Assembly (NCBI GenBank): GCA_002099365.1
Contig: MSED01000007.1
Location: 620,001-684,000, forward strand
Source of the DNA: Phialophora verrucosa
Taxonomy: Eukaryota; Ascomycota; Eurotiomycetes; Chaetothyriales; Herpotrichiellaceae
Direction of reading: 5' to 3'
Length of the DNA: 64,000 bases
Positions 34,743 through 45,972 of the stretch are shown piece by piece; positions within the stretch are counted from its first letter, which is position 1, and each line of letters begins with the position of its first letter. Both the position numbers and the translations under genes were made by a program. The notes beneath the pieces were generated by a model, which was not told where the DNA came from, ran no database searches, and saw nothing but the letters and a program-made list of their open reading frames with translations.

Positions 34743-36902
34743 GCCTCGCGTTAACGAACCTCGATCGCCGTGATTCCTGATCGACAGGAGATGCATCTCC
34801 GATTGGCTGCTGTAAGCCTGACCAGGGTCGTCGAGATCGGACGAACAATTCCTCGCGGATCGCTCAGCCAAACGACCAGATCGCCGCGTGTTCGACCTCG
34901 AATGTGTTGCCCTGCCGAGTATCCCAGGAGTAGCCTCGCATCACTTCCTGCAGCGCGGAACCGCCTTTTCCCCCCGCTGCGGAAGAGACAACGCGACGGT
35001 CTCTGTATCTTTTGCGAAAGACGAGTTTTTCGATTCCCAAAAGACGCAGGCGCATATCGACACCCCCCCACATGGCGGAGCTTGGCCCCAACCACTGCCA
35101 TGCAACGAGGCTGTTCGACATGGCATTGGCCTTGTAACATCACCCTCACTCGTGTCCCAGGGCCTCTCCCACATACCCAGTACTCGTACTCGTGGACGCT
35201 ATTTCAAATTCCTCCTGCTCAGGAAACCTGACCTTCCTTAGATCGTCGCTCGCATTCCTACCTGATCCCTGATCTAACATCGTCGCGGCGGCGTCTCGGA
35301 TTCCAAGCACACCGACACTTAATACCCCTGCCGTGGAGGAGCAAGGCCAGCGGAAAAAGGATCCAAACTAGGCTTAAGACGATGCCACCGCGGACCTTCA
35401 CGTAGGGGTCTTGTCTTTCCCTCCCACCATGCCGCAATGAGACTCCTCCTCACGATACAGAGCTAATAATGCACCCCGACTGTTTCGTCGACAGTCAAGG
35501 ACAAATGCATCATGACCTCCCTGACCCCGAGCTATTACACATGAATTAATACTCGTAGTTGTAGTTCCCTCGGACGTCGAGGACTCTTTCCAATCGAACC
35601 TGTTCCAGTGACGTGTCTGTCCTGCAACGACGCCATTGCAGTAGGATTGACTGGCATAACTGAGTTCTCGGTTCTCTGAGAGCCAAGTCATCCCCGCTAC
35701 CGGCCGGGGAAGGGGGACACCAGGAACGCTGATCTCCCGCGCGACATGGCCATCTGTTGACCGTCACCCTCACCGTCACCGCCACGCCACCGCCACTCGA
35801 AACGATCTTAGTGTGACCATCTGGACAGGGCGGCTATGTCCCGGAGTGAACCTCTTATGATGAATGCCGGCGGGAAAACAGGGCGATCATCTCGCACAGC
35901 CATACTCGTATGGTTGATTCAAGGCCACTTTGCTGGGGGGGCCGCGGTAAGTGTTTGCTCCTACGTAAGGGTTATGCGGTGCGCCCTGAATGTGGGATTG
36001 GCGGTACAGTAGATAGATGAGGATGAGCAGCGAGATCGACATTGCACTTGGCACAACGAATCACACTTACCCTTGCAAGGAACAATAGCAATGCTATGCC
36101 GGGGAGCGGTTGTGCTCGTAACTAACCGACCCGTGGGCGAACGATGAAAGCTGCTCGTGGTGGGGTCCATACTTGCTTGCTTAGAGGGGGCGACTGATGT
36201 GGAGTGCTGGCGAGGGAGGGCACTGAAAGGGGGCATTTTCCATGCACCGCGACTCGGGAGAGAGACAAGACGCGCTTTCTTGATTCAAGGCAAGGTCGGC
36301 AGACAAAGGAGACTAAGGAAGGAGACAAAGAAAGTCAGTCAGTTGATCCTGGGAGAGAGGGAGGAGCCCGGTTGAACGATAGTTTCACGCCACAGCAAGG
36401 GGAGTGAGAACTGTTGGAATAAGTGAGCATTGTATCGCCGTGTCTCATATCGAGAAGGCTCAAGGCTCTCAAAAGCTAGAATGTGTCAAAAGTCCGCTGC
36501 TGCTGCTGACGCCGTGTGGCGTTGGGTGCTGGTTCCCGGTGTGTCTGCGCATTTCCCTGAATTTTGTACCTCCCACAGTCAGGTCTTGTAGGACATTCCA
36601 CCCCAATTGGCGTCGAGTGAACGCCTGATAGCACATTTTATTACCTCCCAATCCATTTTGTCGCTATTGTCACTGTTGGCGTTACATGTTCGCCGCTGAG
36701 TGTGTAGGGGCATCGACCGTATGTAGGCTACCTGCTCAAAGCTATACGGGTCAAGCGAGGTGGTGCTGGCAACGTTAGTCACAAACTCCAGCATATATGA
36801 GTGGCGTCAATCGAGCTTACAAGCAAGGGGGAGAGCTCTGAATCGAAGCAGTACGAGCGAGGCCCGAGCATCTGCTCGTTCGTGCTTCAACATTCCATGT
36901 CG
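34743..36902. other. Gene-poor stretch (2.2 kb)
   Basis: Several overlapping frames of 70-150 codons occur on both strands but none has family motifs or a coherent splice pattern. I see no transposon ends, tRNA or long repeat. It could hold regulatory DNA, a non-coding transcript or decayed sequence. Confidence 0.4.
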
Positions 36903-37475
36903 TCAACGGTAGTTCTTCCCGTAGGTCGCGTTACCGCCTGTCCGATGCCTACTGTAGTTGAAGCACGACGAGCATAGATTGTGCCCGCACAGTTTGCACT
37001 GATGGATCAGGGTCACGGACGTCCTGCATTTCTGGCACGTCCATATAATGTCTGGCCCATGGTTTGAGTTCGCGAGCACCCCGTACTGATGTCCCGGACA
37101 CTGTTCATATCGATATCGGAACGCAATCCGGGTATTGGCTGGCTAGATGAGTGTTAGGAGCCTCGGTGAGCAATAGAGTTCCAAGAGGAATGGAAAGGTG
37201 CTGACGTGGGAGGGAGAGGCCAGGGTCAGACTCACATCAGTGTTGGTTCTGGAGCTACCCATGCCGCCGTTTGCTAGACACCTTGGGCAAGATATATTCA
37301 GATATTCGTAGGGATCGAGGGTTTCAGTGGAGAATCGATGGCAGAAAGTTGCTGAGGTAGGATATGCAAGAGTCTGATCTTTCCGACCGATCGACAGGTA
37401 CTTATAGTAGTCTGCCCCGTTTGTCGAGCAGGTGAGGCTCAACAACCACCATCGTGGTTCACGGATGGTTGACAC
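36903..37475 (-). CDS. Small cysteine-rich, probably zinc-binding protein (5' end unresolved)
   Basis: Two exons are supported: the last (36903-37142) and one ending at 37236, joined by a 93-nt intron with GTGAGT, a CTCCTAACACT branch and TAG. The joined product contains NISCPRCLANGG, then EQCPGHQYG, WTCQKCRTSV, HQCKLCGHNLCSSCFN and a basic tail. Four CxxC pairs plus nearby Cys/His residues suggest two or more zinc sites, similar in spirit to small fungal zinc-ribbon proteins; I cannot name a family. The frame is open to 37475 but has no ATG near its start, so at least one upstream exon is missing from this model. Confidence 0.45.
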
Positions 37476-39409
37476 AAGCGTTTGGCGTTCACTCCATCAT
37501 AGCCAACGGAGGAAATCACCGACACTCCTGTCATCTGGTCAAGACAGTAGTGAGGGTGGAATGTGGCTGCTGAGAGTCGAGTTAGCCAGAGAAGAGAGAT
37601 ATCATGTGGTGACATTGTCCATGCAAGATCCTTGACATAAAGTTCTTCAGCAGTTTGGTCACCATCCACAGAGGATCTTGGCTTCTAGCGGCGCACGGCC
37701 ACTATCCACTGTAATTGACCAGTTGAATGGGAAGTACCTTCCACTTGTTGGCGCGAAGGGAAGTTCGAGCACACCATGGCAAGGCGGGATCGATTCCACC
37801 CGCAGTCTAAGACCGAACTCAACTTATTCTCGCTTCGAGCATGCTTGTCGTAACGAGAGGCGGTCAGGGATCCGAAGAGATCCAATGTTGCGGGAGAATC
37901 CGAGGTGCTGAATCAAAAATAGCGTTCTAGCAACTAAGATAAGTTTGATGACCATACCACAAGGCGCTGGCATAACCGCGGACGGCCAAGGGTATTAGAA
38001 GTCTCTCGTAAACGCTTCCAGCGGGCGTGGGATGATATTGTACCGGGTAAGCTGAAGCGATTGCAAGGCAGCATGGTTCGGTGGGGCGTCAACCGAAACC
38101 TAAGCAATGTAGCTTTCGGTTTTCCGTGCGCTGACATTTCTGTAGAACAGGAAAAAGTACGAGTACTTCCAGATTGCGGCGGGAAAGATCTGGTCCTGTG
38201 GAGCGGCAACCCCATCAATCGAATCGAGTGTGCAGAGCTCCCTAGGGAGCAATCAGCTGAACGCACCAAGCTGTGCAATTGTGAGGCGAGCCTGGGCGAG
38301 ACAAGCTGCAGGCGCTAAAGCCCGAAGACCCATCGACCCTCCAGCAAATGCCAGCCTACAAATCCATCCCGGTCATCCGTTGACGAGGGTAGCTTCGATC
38401 TTTTACCGAGAGATTCAAAGATCGAACCTTTGCGCCGGGTCCTCTAGTGCTGCCAAACTGGTGTCGAACCTGTCAAACGCAGAAGGCACCTCGGGGCCCA
38501 AAGACACCCGGCCAAATGCGTCCTGCCGATCGTTTCGTCGCGCAAGCTATTGATCATCTAGTCGCGGCCTTACCAAGCTTCAAGCTGAATTGTTGCGCAT
38601 GGTTGCATTGTTCTTCACACCGCTAGGGGTTCCGAGTGGCTAGAATTGCTCAAGCGCTCTACGAAAGAGGTCGTGGGGGCCTCGGGGTTGGACCGGAAAC
38701 GACGGCGCCCTTGAATACGAGGCCAGGATTCGCTATCAGCGCTGTGATGCAGGAAATTATCCACTTTGTTTGGGTTGTGGCCTCAACAGCTAGTGTCGGA
38801 TGAGAGGGAACACCTCGAGTCGAAGCTGTCATATATCTTGCGCAGTTGCCCTCAAAGCGGGAGGTAGGCTATGGAGTATCACACTGCATAGGTGGCGTTC
38901 CGTCAACTCATGGGAAGACCAGGGTGATTTTCGGTCTCGTGTAACCATGGCCGCAGCACTGATTGAAAACCCGAGAATGAAACAGCTCTCCTGCTTTGAT
39001 GGTGGGCCACGACCGGCTGGCAACGAGAGTGGCTAGAAGAAATCCGAGATTGGTTATGACATGGCTGCACGTACGGTTTCCCTGCATCCAGCAAGCACTG
39101 GACTGCGTCATGACATGTAAACGTTCGAGAAATGCCAATCAACACCCCCTGTTCTTGAGGTACTGCAGCAAGGCGTATCCGTGAATCAAAAACGGGATAT
39201 ATTGCCATTCCCCTGCTCGCAAGGGCCGAAATTCGCCCGCGTGGTTGCGTCTTCCAGGATGGGAGGCATTTGTGATCGCAAGGTGTGAGCCTTGGTCTTT
39301 GCGACTGTCGACGCAACGCACGAAGTGACGCTGCTGCTTGTGGGACCAAAACCTGTTACAGGGATTGACTGGAGCTCGTGGTTTGACAAATCTCTCGTCC
39401 AACGAGGTC
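37476..39409. other. Gene-poor stretch (1.9 kb)
   Basis: Probably includes the missing 5' exon and promoter of the cysteine-rich gene and the 3' flank of the PRPP synthetase gene. No open frame here shows recognisable motifs. No repeat or RNA gene was identified. Confidence 0.4.
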
Positions 39410-41058
39410 TCACGCATGAGCGAAGAGTGCCGACATGTCTTCTGCATTCGAGTCAGCCTGGATATCCTCCGAATGATGCGTTCGTACCTACCACCATGGT
39501 GATTGCGTCGAATTGCTTCAGCTAGCAGATTGGAGAGGTCGATCATGATCAGCTTCTTCGAGGCACGAACGCGCTCAGGCGCTATCGGGAAGGTATTGGT
39601 CACGACAATGTAATCTATGCAGTCGCATGCTTCCAACTCTTCCAACGAATCCTCACCGAATAAAGCGTGAATCGCGATGCAGTACACCTTTCTAGCGTGA
39701 CCGATCTTCACGCAAGTTTCTGCAGCGGCAATCCATGAACCGGAACGATCGATGATGTCGTCCATCATGATAACGGTCTTATCCTTGACGTTGCCTACTA
39801 GGGTGATGGTGTGTTCCAGGTCCGGGTTCTTGATGCCCTCTTCTTCCTCATCAGAGGTTGCAGCGGCATCCATGCTCCCACCCAGGGCATGCTCCGGCTG
39901 AAAAGACGACGCATTCGAAACAAAAGAGGAGGCCATTGGGTCGTTGACAGGGTTGTCCACTCCGTCTTGCATATTACGCTCTGCTGCAAGATTAGCAAGA
40001 GAGGCTGACATGCTCGACATGGCCGATGATGGATGATCGTCGTCCACCAAGTGTCCTTGGACAAGCCGACCGACAAGGACATCGCGAGCCCGCTGGTCAT
40101 TGTGTGCTTCATTGGCCTCGTATTCAGAGGGCCTGCGGGCGCTTGGCACGGTCTCGACACGGGACAATCGGTCAGGCGACGAGGGAGGGGAGGTCGACTC
40201 CACTCTCGCCGTCTGGACAAGGGGGCTGGATGCAATGGTTACTGCCTTTGGCCTCCCGAGACCAGGGCGATTGATGCCCGTAGTTGCATGGAGCTTGCCT
40301 CGGTGAGGTAATTCTCGGTTGTGTGACTTGTCGGATTCGTTATCGGCATCTTCCCCATCGTCTCCATCCAGCAGGCGTTCGCGGTAGCGGATCGACTGCG
40401 GCTCAATCGCATCAAAGAACACAGTACTGTCCGCTAGGCTGTTGTGGTGGTGTGAATGTCTGGACCGATCCCTCTCGGTGGACACAAGTGCGAAGCTCAG
40501 TTTGAGCGCATCGGCTAGAGAAGTGACTCGTTTCGTGCCGCCCACATTTTTGCTTACTACTACCGCATCCCTCCAGCTGGTCACGTTGCCTTTGATCCAT
40601 CGTGCAATGATTGGTTCTGCAAATAGGTTGTCGACCGGTTTCCCAAAGAAGCCCTGCATTTGCGAGGCATGCAGGTCGACAGTGATGATGTGGTCCACTC
40701 CGGCGACCACCATGAGATTAGCAACCATTTTTGCAGTGATGGCGCCCCGGTGACTTTTCTTCTTGGATTGGCGGGAGTAAGGAAAGTAAGGCATGACTGC
40801 GGTGATGGATTTGGCTGATCCGCCTTTGCATGCAGCGACCATGATGAGCATTTCCATGACACTGTCGTTGATGTGAGGGCTCCCACTCTGAACGATGAAG
40901 ACATCTTCATTCCTAATTGAAGTCCCGATTTGAACGCTGATTTCGCCATTGGCGAAGTTGCCCAGGTCGCACTTGGCTGGCGAAGAGCCTAGGCGCTCGC
41001 ATATTGCCTCGACAAGGGTGGGATGAGATCTGCCTGAGAAGACCTTGACGCCTCGCAT
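39410..41058 (-). CDS. PRS5: Ribose-phosphate pyrophosphokinase, Prs5-like with large insertion
   Basis: Makes PRPP from ribose 5-phosphate and ATP for nucleotide, His and Trp synthesis; in fungi several Prs subunits act as hetero-oligomers. Exons 39492-41058 and 39410-39441 give 532 residues, against about 320 for simple PRPP synthetases. The N-terminal half is canonical (GRSHPTLVEAI, MPYFPYSRQSKKK, RGAITAKMVANLM, ITVDLHASQMQGFF). Residues about 197-412 are an insertion rich in Ser, Asp, Glu, Arg and His, comparable to the non-homologous regions of yeast Prs1 and Prs5. The PRPP loop reads MMDDIIDRSGS (431-441), a variant of the usual DDxxDTxGT. The end is NHHGEDMSALFAHA, supplied by a 32-nt final exon. 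The start MRGVKVFSG was chosen over an upstream in-frame ATG because it fits the family N-terminus. Confidence 0.93.
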
Positions 41059-41510
41059 TTTGATATCTGAGTGTAAGGATCCGGAATCAACTGCAGAACA
41101 GGGATGACACAACGATGCCTCTCTGCTCTTCAATCAAGTTATTGAGTTGGATGGGTCACTCAGTGAATCTCATGTCTAAATCTTTCATTCTGAAAATTGT
41201 TTGGTGGTCGTACGAGGCACGCACTACCAGGCCGCGGATATTGAGGCGGGTGGAACTTTTTGGTTTCTTCTCAACTGGAAGCAGCCAGTGAAGTGAGCCT
41301 GAGATGAAAGTGAAAGTGGAGGACGAGGTGCGGCCAGTACGGCGAAGCATCACACGATTTGGCGCAACTGCTATTCCCATCTGTCCCAGTCACTCGCTTA
41401 CCGCGCCGCATTCCTGCCGTGGATCGTCATTTTCGTCCATGACACTCCGGTCCTCCGCGCCGTGAATTTGCCTCTATGGCATTTGATGCAAACATCACTA
41501 TGTGCCAAAC
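41059..41510. promoter_or_regulatory. Divergent promoter of PRS5-like and MET8-like genes
   Basis: The two starts face away across 452 bases. Both promoters must be here. No specific binding site was recognised. Confidence 0.6.
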
Positions 41511-42330
41511 ATGCCTCCTCGGTTCCCAGAGATCCAGGGCGGAGGCTCCTTGATTCTCGCATGGCAAATTAAGGGCAAGGAGGTACTCGTGGTCGGCGGT
41601 GGTGAAGTAAGTTTCCATCATCTCTGCGTGGGCCCGTAACTCACACGATGCTCAGGTGGCCGCCGGCCGGATCGTCAACCTACTCAACGCCGACGCCAAA
41701 GTCACAGTTGTGTGTCCGCGTAATGGCCTTAATGAAGAGGTAGCATATCGGGTGGAGCAGAAGCAGGTCAAGCACGTGGACCGCATATTTCTACCTCTCG
41801 ATCTCGAGCCCGAGAAAAATGTCGCGATGGTCCTTACTGCTGTGGATGATCCTGAGGCCTCGACTAGAATATGGCAGTACTGCAAGAAGTTGAAAGTACC
41901 TGCAAACATAGCCGATGTGCCCCCAGAATGTGATTTCTACTTCGGCAGCGTCCACCGCGATGGCCCTCTGCAGATCATGGTGTCCACCAACGGAAATGGA
42001 CCCAGGATGGCGGCCGCCATTCGACGACAAATCGGCGACATGCTTCCGAAGGGCACCGGTGATAGCATCAAGAAAGTGGGACAGCTCAGGAGGAAGCTTC
42101 GGAAAGTCGCGCCGGGCAAACGCACGCGCGACATCAGCAAGAGAATGGGCTGGATGAGCGACGTCTGTGACAAATGGACGACTGAAGACTTCAATGCTAT
42201 GGATGAGGAAGATATGGACAAGTTGGTGCAATACTACGAGGCGGGCATAGTCCCCAGTTTTGAGGAGATCCGACTTGGACACCTCGGGGATGTCGTATGG
42301 GAGTTCGATGGTTCTTTCGGATGGATGTAA
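41511..42330 (+). CDS. MET8: Siroheme synthase: precorrin-2 dehydrogenase/ferrochelatase
   Basis: Bifunctional enzyme that oxidises precorrin-2 to sirohydrochlorin with NAD and inserts iron, giving the siroheme cofactor of sulfite and nitrite reductases. Exons 41511-41606 and 41656-42330 give 256 residues, near yeast Met8 length. The Rossmann motif VLVVGGGEVAAGRIVNLL is split by the intron after GGGE. The family segment DVPPECDFYFGSVHRDGPL and the sequence STNGNGPRMAAAIRRQI follow, then the helical C-terminal domain (MGWMSDVCDKWTTEDF). The first residues (MPPRFPEIQGGGSLILAW) match the short pre-Rossmann strand of Met8. There is no uroporphyrinogen methyltransferase domain, so that step must be encoded elsewhere. 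Confidence 0.95.
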
Positions 42331-43013
42331 CGATACCCCTAACTTCTGAGCTCGACTACCTTATATTTACGTGAAGGTCGCGGACACCATGCCCGAGTCC
42401 GCATGTAGACTGGCACGGAGACTAGACCGCGGCGAAGCCTTGTGCCAGCTATGCAGCCTCGCCGCTCTGTTCCCTGGGAGCAAGCTTTTCCAAGAACCAG
42501 ACGTGCAATGCTGCCTCGTCATTCATCTTGGCAAATATTAGTGAGAGTTGATTGACTTGCATAACTACACGGCTAGCACGGATTCAAAGATCATGCTGGA
42601 CTGAAGACGCCTTTGTAATTGGTCTTCTCCCCAAATACATGAGAAGAGAACCGGTTAGCATCTAAATCTGGGATGAGCGATGACGTAACTAGGCAGATTG
42701 AACACGGGCGCGGGCATCTGACAGAGTTTACAAAGACGAGTACTCGTGGAGGTTGCGAGCTGAAGTGGAGTGCCCATGCGAAGTATGTTGCAGCTTCATA
42801 TCTGCTAGGAAAGAGAATATTTCTACCCCTCTTGCGCCTCACTGCGTTCTTCTGGCCAAATTTTTGCTGGGGTTTCTGTTGCTTAGAGACCCGTTCCTTT
42901 CTCAGGCGGCTTGCCCCGTACACGTATTTTTGACCCTTTCCTGATTGAAAGGTCGCGCGACTGCATCTTAGCTGTTCGTAGTGCCAGTCAGCCTAGCGTC
43001 GACGGCCGTAACA
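42331..43013. other. Intergenic region between MET8 and the phospholipase D gene
   Basis: Should hold the MET8 3' UTR and the phospholipase D promoter. Only short frames are present and none is convincing. Confidence 0.45.
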
Positions 43014-45679
43014 ATGCAGGCGCTCAAGGAAAAGCTCAAAGGTAAGGCTTCTTGCTCCACTGACGGAACAGGCAAATGATGCCCCACAGATACCAAGCTG
43101 CACGATGCCAAAGTCGAGGCAATCCACTTCAAGCACAAGATCGGAAAGCTCAAAAATCTGGTCAACAAGAACCATCGCCATGACGAGGAGCACGAAAAGG
43201 AGACCGACCGCAAGAGGACGGCGGCTTGTGAGTCGCATCGCTTCCAGTCCTTCTTTCCCGAACGAGACAACAACAAGATCAAATGGTACGTCGACGGTCG
43301 CGACTACTTTTATGCCGTATCAGTTGCGCTGGAGAATGCCAAAGAGACCATCTACATTGAAGATTGGTGGCTCTCTCCCGAACTCTTCCTGCGCCGACCG
43401 CCTTTCTTCAATCAGGAATGGCGTCTTGATCAGATCATCAAACGTGCCGCAGAACGTGGTGTTCAAGTATACGTGATCGTGTACAAAGAGGTCCAGCAAG
43501 CTTTAACCTGCAATTCGGCCCACACGAAGCATGCTTTGCGAGCTTTGTGCCCCCCAGGGAGCCCTGGCCATGGGAACATCCACGTCTTGCGACATCCAGA
43601 CCACAATGTCTTCGAGAACTTCGGCGACATGACTTTCTATTGGGCCCACCATGAGAAGTTCATTGTCATCGACTACCACTTGGCCTTCATTGGGGGATTG
43701 GACCTGTGTTATGGTAGATGGGACGTGCGTCAGCACCTCCTCGCCGATGTTCATCCCTCCGGAGTCGTCAACGAAATTTTCCCAGGCCAGGACTTCAACA
43801 ACAACAGGTGAGTCAATCTGCTGCTCAACAGGCCTTCCTGACCGATCATTCCAGAATCATGGACTTTCAGACTGTTGAGGACTGGTCGCACAACGAACTC
43901 AACAAAACCGACTACGGCAGAATGCCGTGGCATGATGTCGCTATGGCCGTAATAGGCGAATGCGTGATCGATATCGCTGAGCACTTTGTCCTTAGATGGA
44001 ATTTTGTCAAGAGAGACAAATACAAGCGGGACGAGGGCGTCGACTACTTATGCATGACCACTCGCTCAAGAGCAGATGGATCCAACCCTGACGAAGACCT
44101 CATTGCAGTTCAGAGACCCAAACACCCGGTTGGCAGGTATATCGAACATCCTCTGAGCCCGCTCGAGGGCAAAGGACTTCACAACCCCGGCTCTGTGCAC
44201 GCGCAGATCGTCCGGAGCAGTGACGACTGGAGCAGCGGCATCCTTCTCGACCATAGTATTCAAAATGCGTATAAAGAGATAATCGAAAGCGCCCAGCACT
44301 ACGTCTACATTGAAAATCAATTCTTCATTACATCCACCGGCGAGCATCAATCTCCTATCCACAACACCGTCGGACGTGCAATTGTCAACGCGTGTATCCG
44401 GGCCGAAAAAGAGAACCGCAAGTTCCGGGTCATCATCGTCATCCCAGCCATCCCGGGCTTTGCAGGCGATCTCCGCGACGACGCCGCCATCGGCACCCGC
44501 GCGATCATGGACTATCAATACAAGAGCATCAACCGCGGTGAACATTCGATCCACGGCCAACTCAAAGCCGCGGGCGTTGATCCTACGAAGTACATCTTTG
44601 TTTTCAACCTGCGCGCGTATGACCGTATCGACAAGACGCCCTCTCTCATCCAGCAAGAGAAAGAGTCTGGCATCTCGTACCAAGAGCTTCAACGAGCCGA
44701 AGCAGAAGAGATTATGGGTAGCGGTATCCACGGCTACGAAGGGGAAAGAGACGAACCTGAATCACACGGGAAGAGCAAAGGTCATGGGATCGACGAGGAC
44801 GAACAACACCGCATCATCGATCGCAAACGCCGCTTCGAGGCTGCGCGCAAGCACCTCGACGTCAAAGACCCCGTCACATCCGCAGAGTCCATCGCCGAGG
44901 ACGCCATGGCCCGCGGCGGCTTAGTCAGTGAAGAACCGTGGGAAGGTGATCCCGAGGCTGAGAAGGAGAACTTCGTCCAAGAAGAACTATACATCCACGC
45001 GAAACTGCTGATCGCGGATGACAAGACGGTCCTTTGCGGGTCGAGCAACATCAATGACCGCTCTTTGCTGGGCTCTCATGACTCGGAACTCGCCATCGTC
45101 ATGACCGACACACAACCCCTCGAAACGACAATGGATGGCAAACCCTACACAGCAGGCCACCACGCAGCAACCCTCCGGCGACACCTCTGGCGCGAACACC
45201 TGGGCCTCATCGAAGCCCAACCCGTGGACGGAAAGGACGATCCCAACGCACAACCCCCCACTGTGTGCATGAACGACAACTACTCGGGCGAGGAATGGGA
45301 GTTCGTGGCAGACCCGCTCTCTGACCGCGTCTGGGATCTCTGGACCAAACAAGCGTCCACCAACACGGACATTTACCGCCACTTGTTCCGCGCCGACCCG
45401 GACAACATCATTAAGTCGTGGAAGGACTATGATTCGTTTGCGCCCCGCAAGACGATCAAACAGGGCCATTTGCATGACCCGCACATGCCGGTTGAGATGG
45501 TCAGGAAAGAGTTGGACAAGATCCGGGGCCACTTGGTCTGGATGCCGTTGGATTTCCTGTGTGAGGAGGAGATGGCTGAGAGGGGATTGCAGGTTAACGC
45601 TTATACTGAGGTGAGTTCTTCCTTGTCTTCGCGAGGGATACCGTGCTAACGTTGAATTCCGCAGAGTGTGTATACTTGA
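43014..45679 (+). CDS. Phospholipase D (two HKD motifs, no PX/PH domains)
   Basis: Hydrolyses phosphatidylcholine-type lipids to phosphatidic acid at internal membranes. Four exons: 43014-43041, 43090-43807, 43855-45610 and 45665-45679, giving 838 residues. A basic N-terminal coil (KHKIGKLKNLVNKNHRHDEE) precedes the catalytic core. The first HKD motif is HHEKFIVIDYHLAFIGGLD (H197, K199, D204). The second is YIHAKLLIADDKTVLCGSSN (H630, K632, D637). IENQFFITS lies between them, as in eukaryotic PLDs. A charged insert of about 130 residues (near KSKGHGIDEDEQHRIIDRKR) separates the region after IENQFF from the second HKD. It lacks the PX and PH domains of Spo14-type PLD, so it is the shorter PLD found in many filamentous fungi. 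The last exon encodes only SVYT and the stop. Confidence 0.94.
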
Positions 45680-45972
45680 GCCATTTGGAATGACGCTGGA
45701 GTGTGTGTGGAAGGGACGGGTTGGTTCAGGGGGTTAAGTGCTTTGGGAAGACAACCAGTCTTTCCACGGTCCAAATCATGGACGGGTCATTGGTGGGGAC
45801 GGAATGGACGATTGACGCTCTGTCCAAAAGTAGGGTTGGGAAGAGCACATGTGTGAGGGTTGATTGTATGGGACACGCACAACCACTTACTGTGGCACGT
45901 TGAATGGCTTCATGATTGACGGCGTATATATTGGGGGTCTGGGTCGTTACACCCCAAATGCGACTACAGCTG

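Noticed and set aside
34770..35241. Overlapping 117- and 153-codon plus-strand frames
   Set aside because: They run through the same DNA in different frames without motifs or matching introns; a short alternative extension of the upstream transcription-factor-like gene is the only link considered.
34743..36902. Transposon remnant
   Set aside because: I found no terminal repeats, transposase or reverse-transcriptase motifs, and base composition is not visibly RIP-shifted.
26531..37475. Secondary-metabolite or catabolic gene cluster
   Set aside because: An MFS transporter and a regulator-like gene are present, but no biosynthetic enzyme lies between or near them; TMS1 is a conserved housekeeping gene.
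38380..38480. Possible tRNA suggested by a GATCGAACC-like stretch
   Set aside because: No cloverleaf could be drawn: acceptor and anticodon stems do not pair and the T-arm consensus is incomplete.
44066..44731. 221-codon minus-strand frame inside the phospholipase D gene
   Set aside because: Lies opposite conserved PLD sequence including IENQFF; a GC-rich codon shadow.
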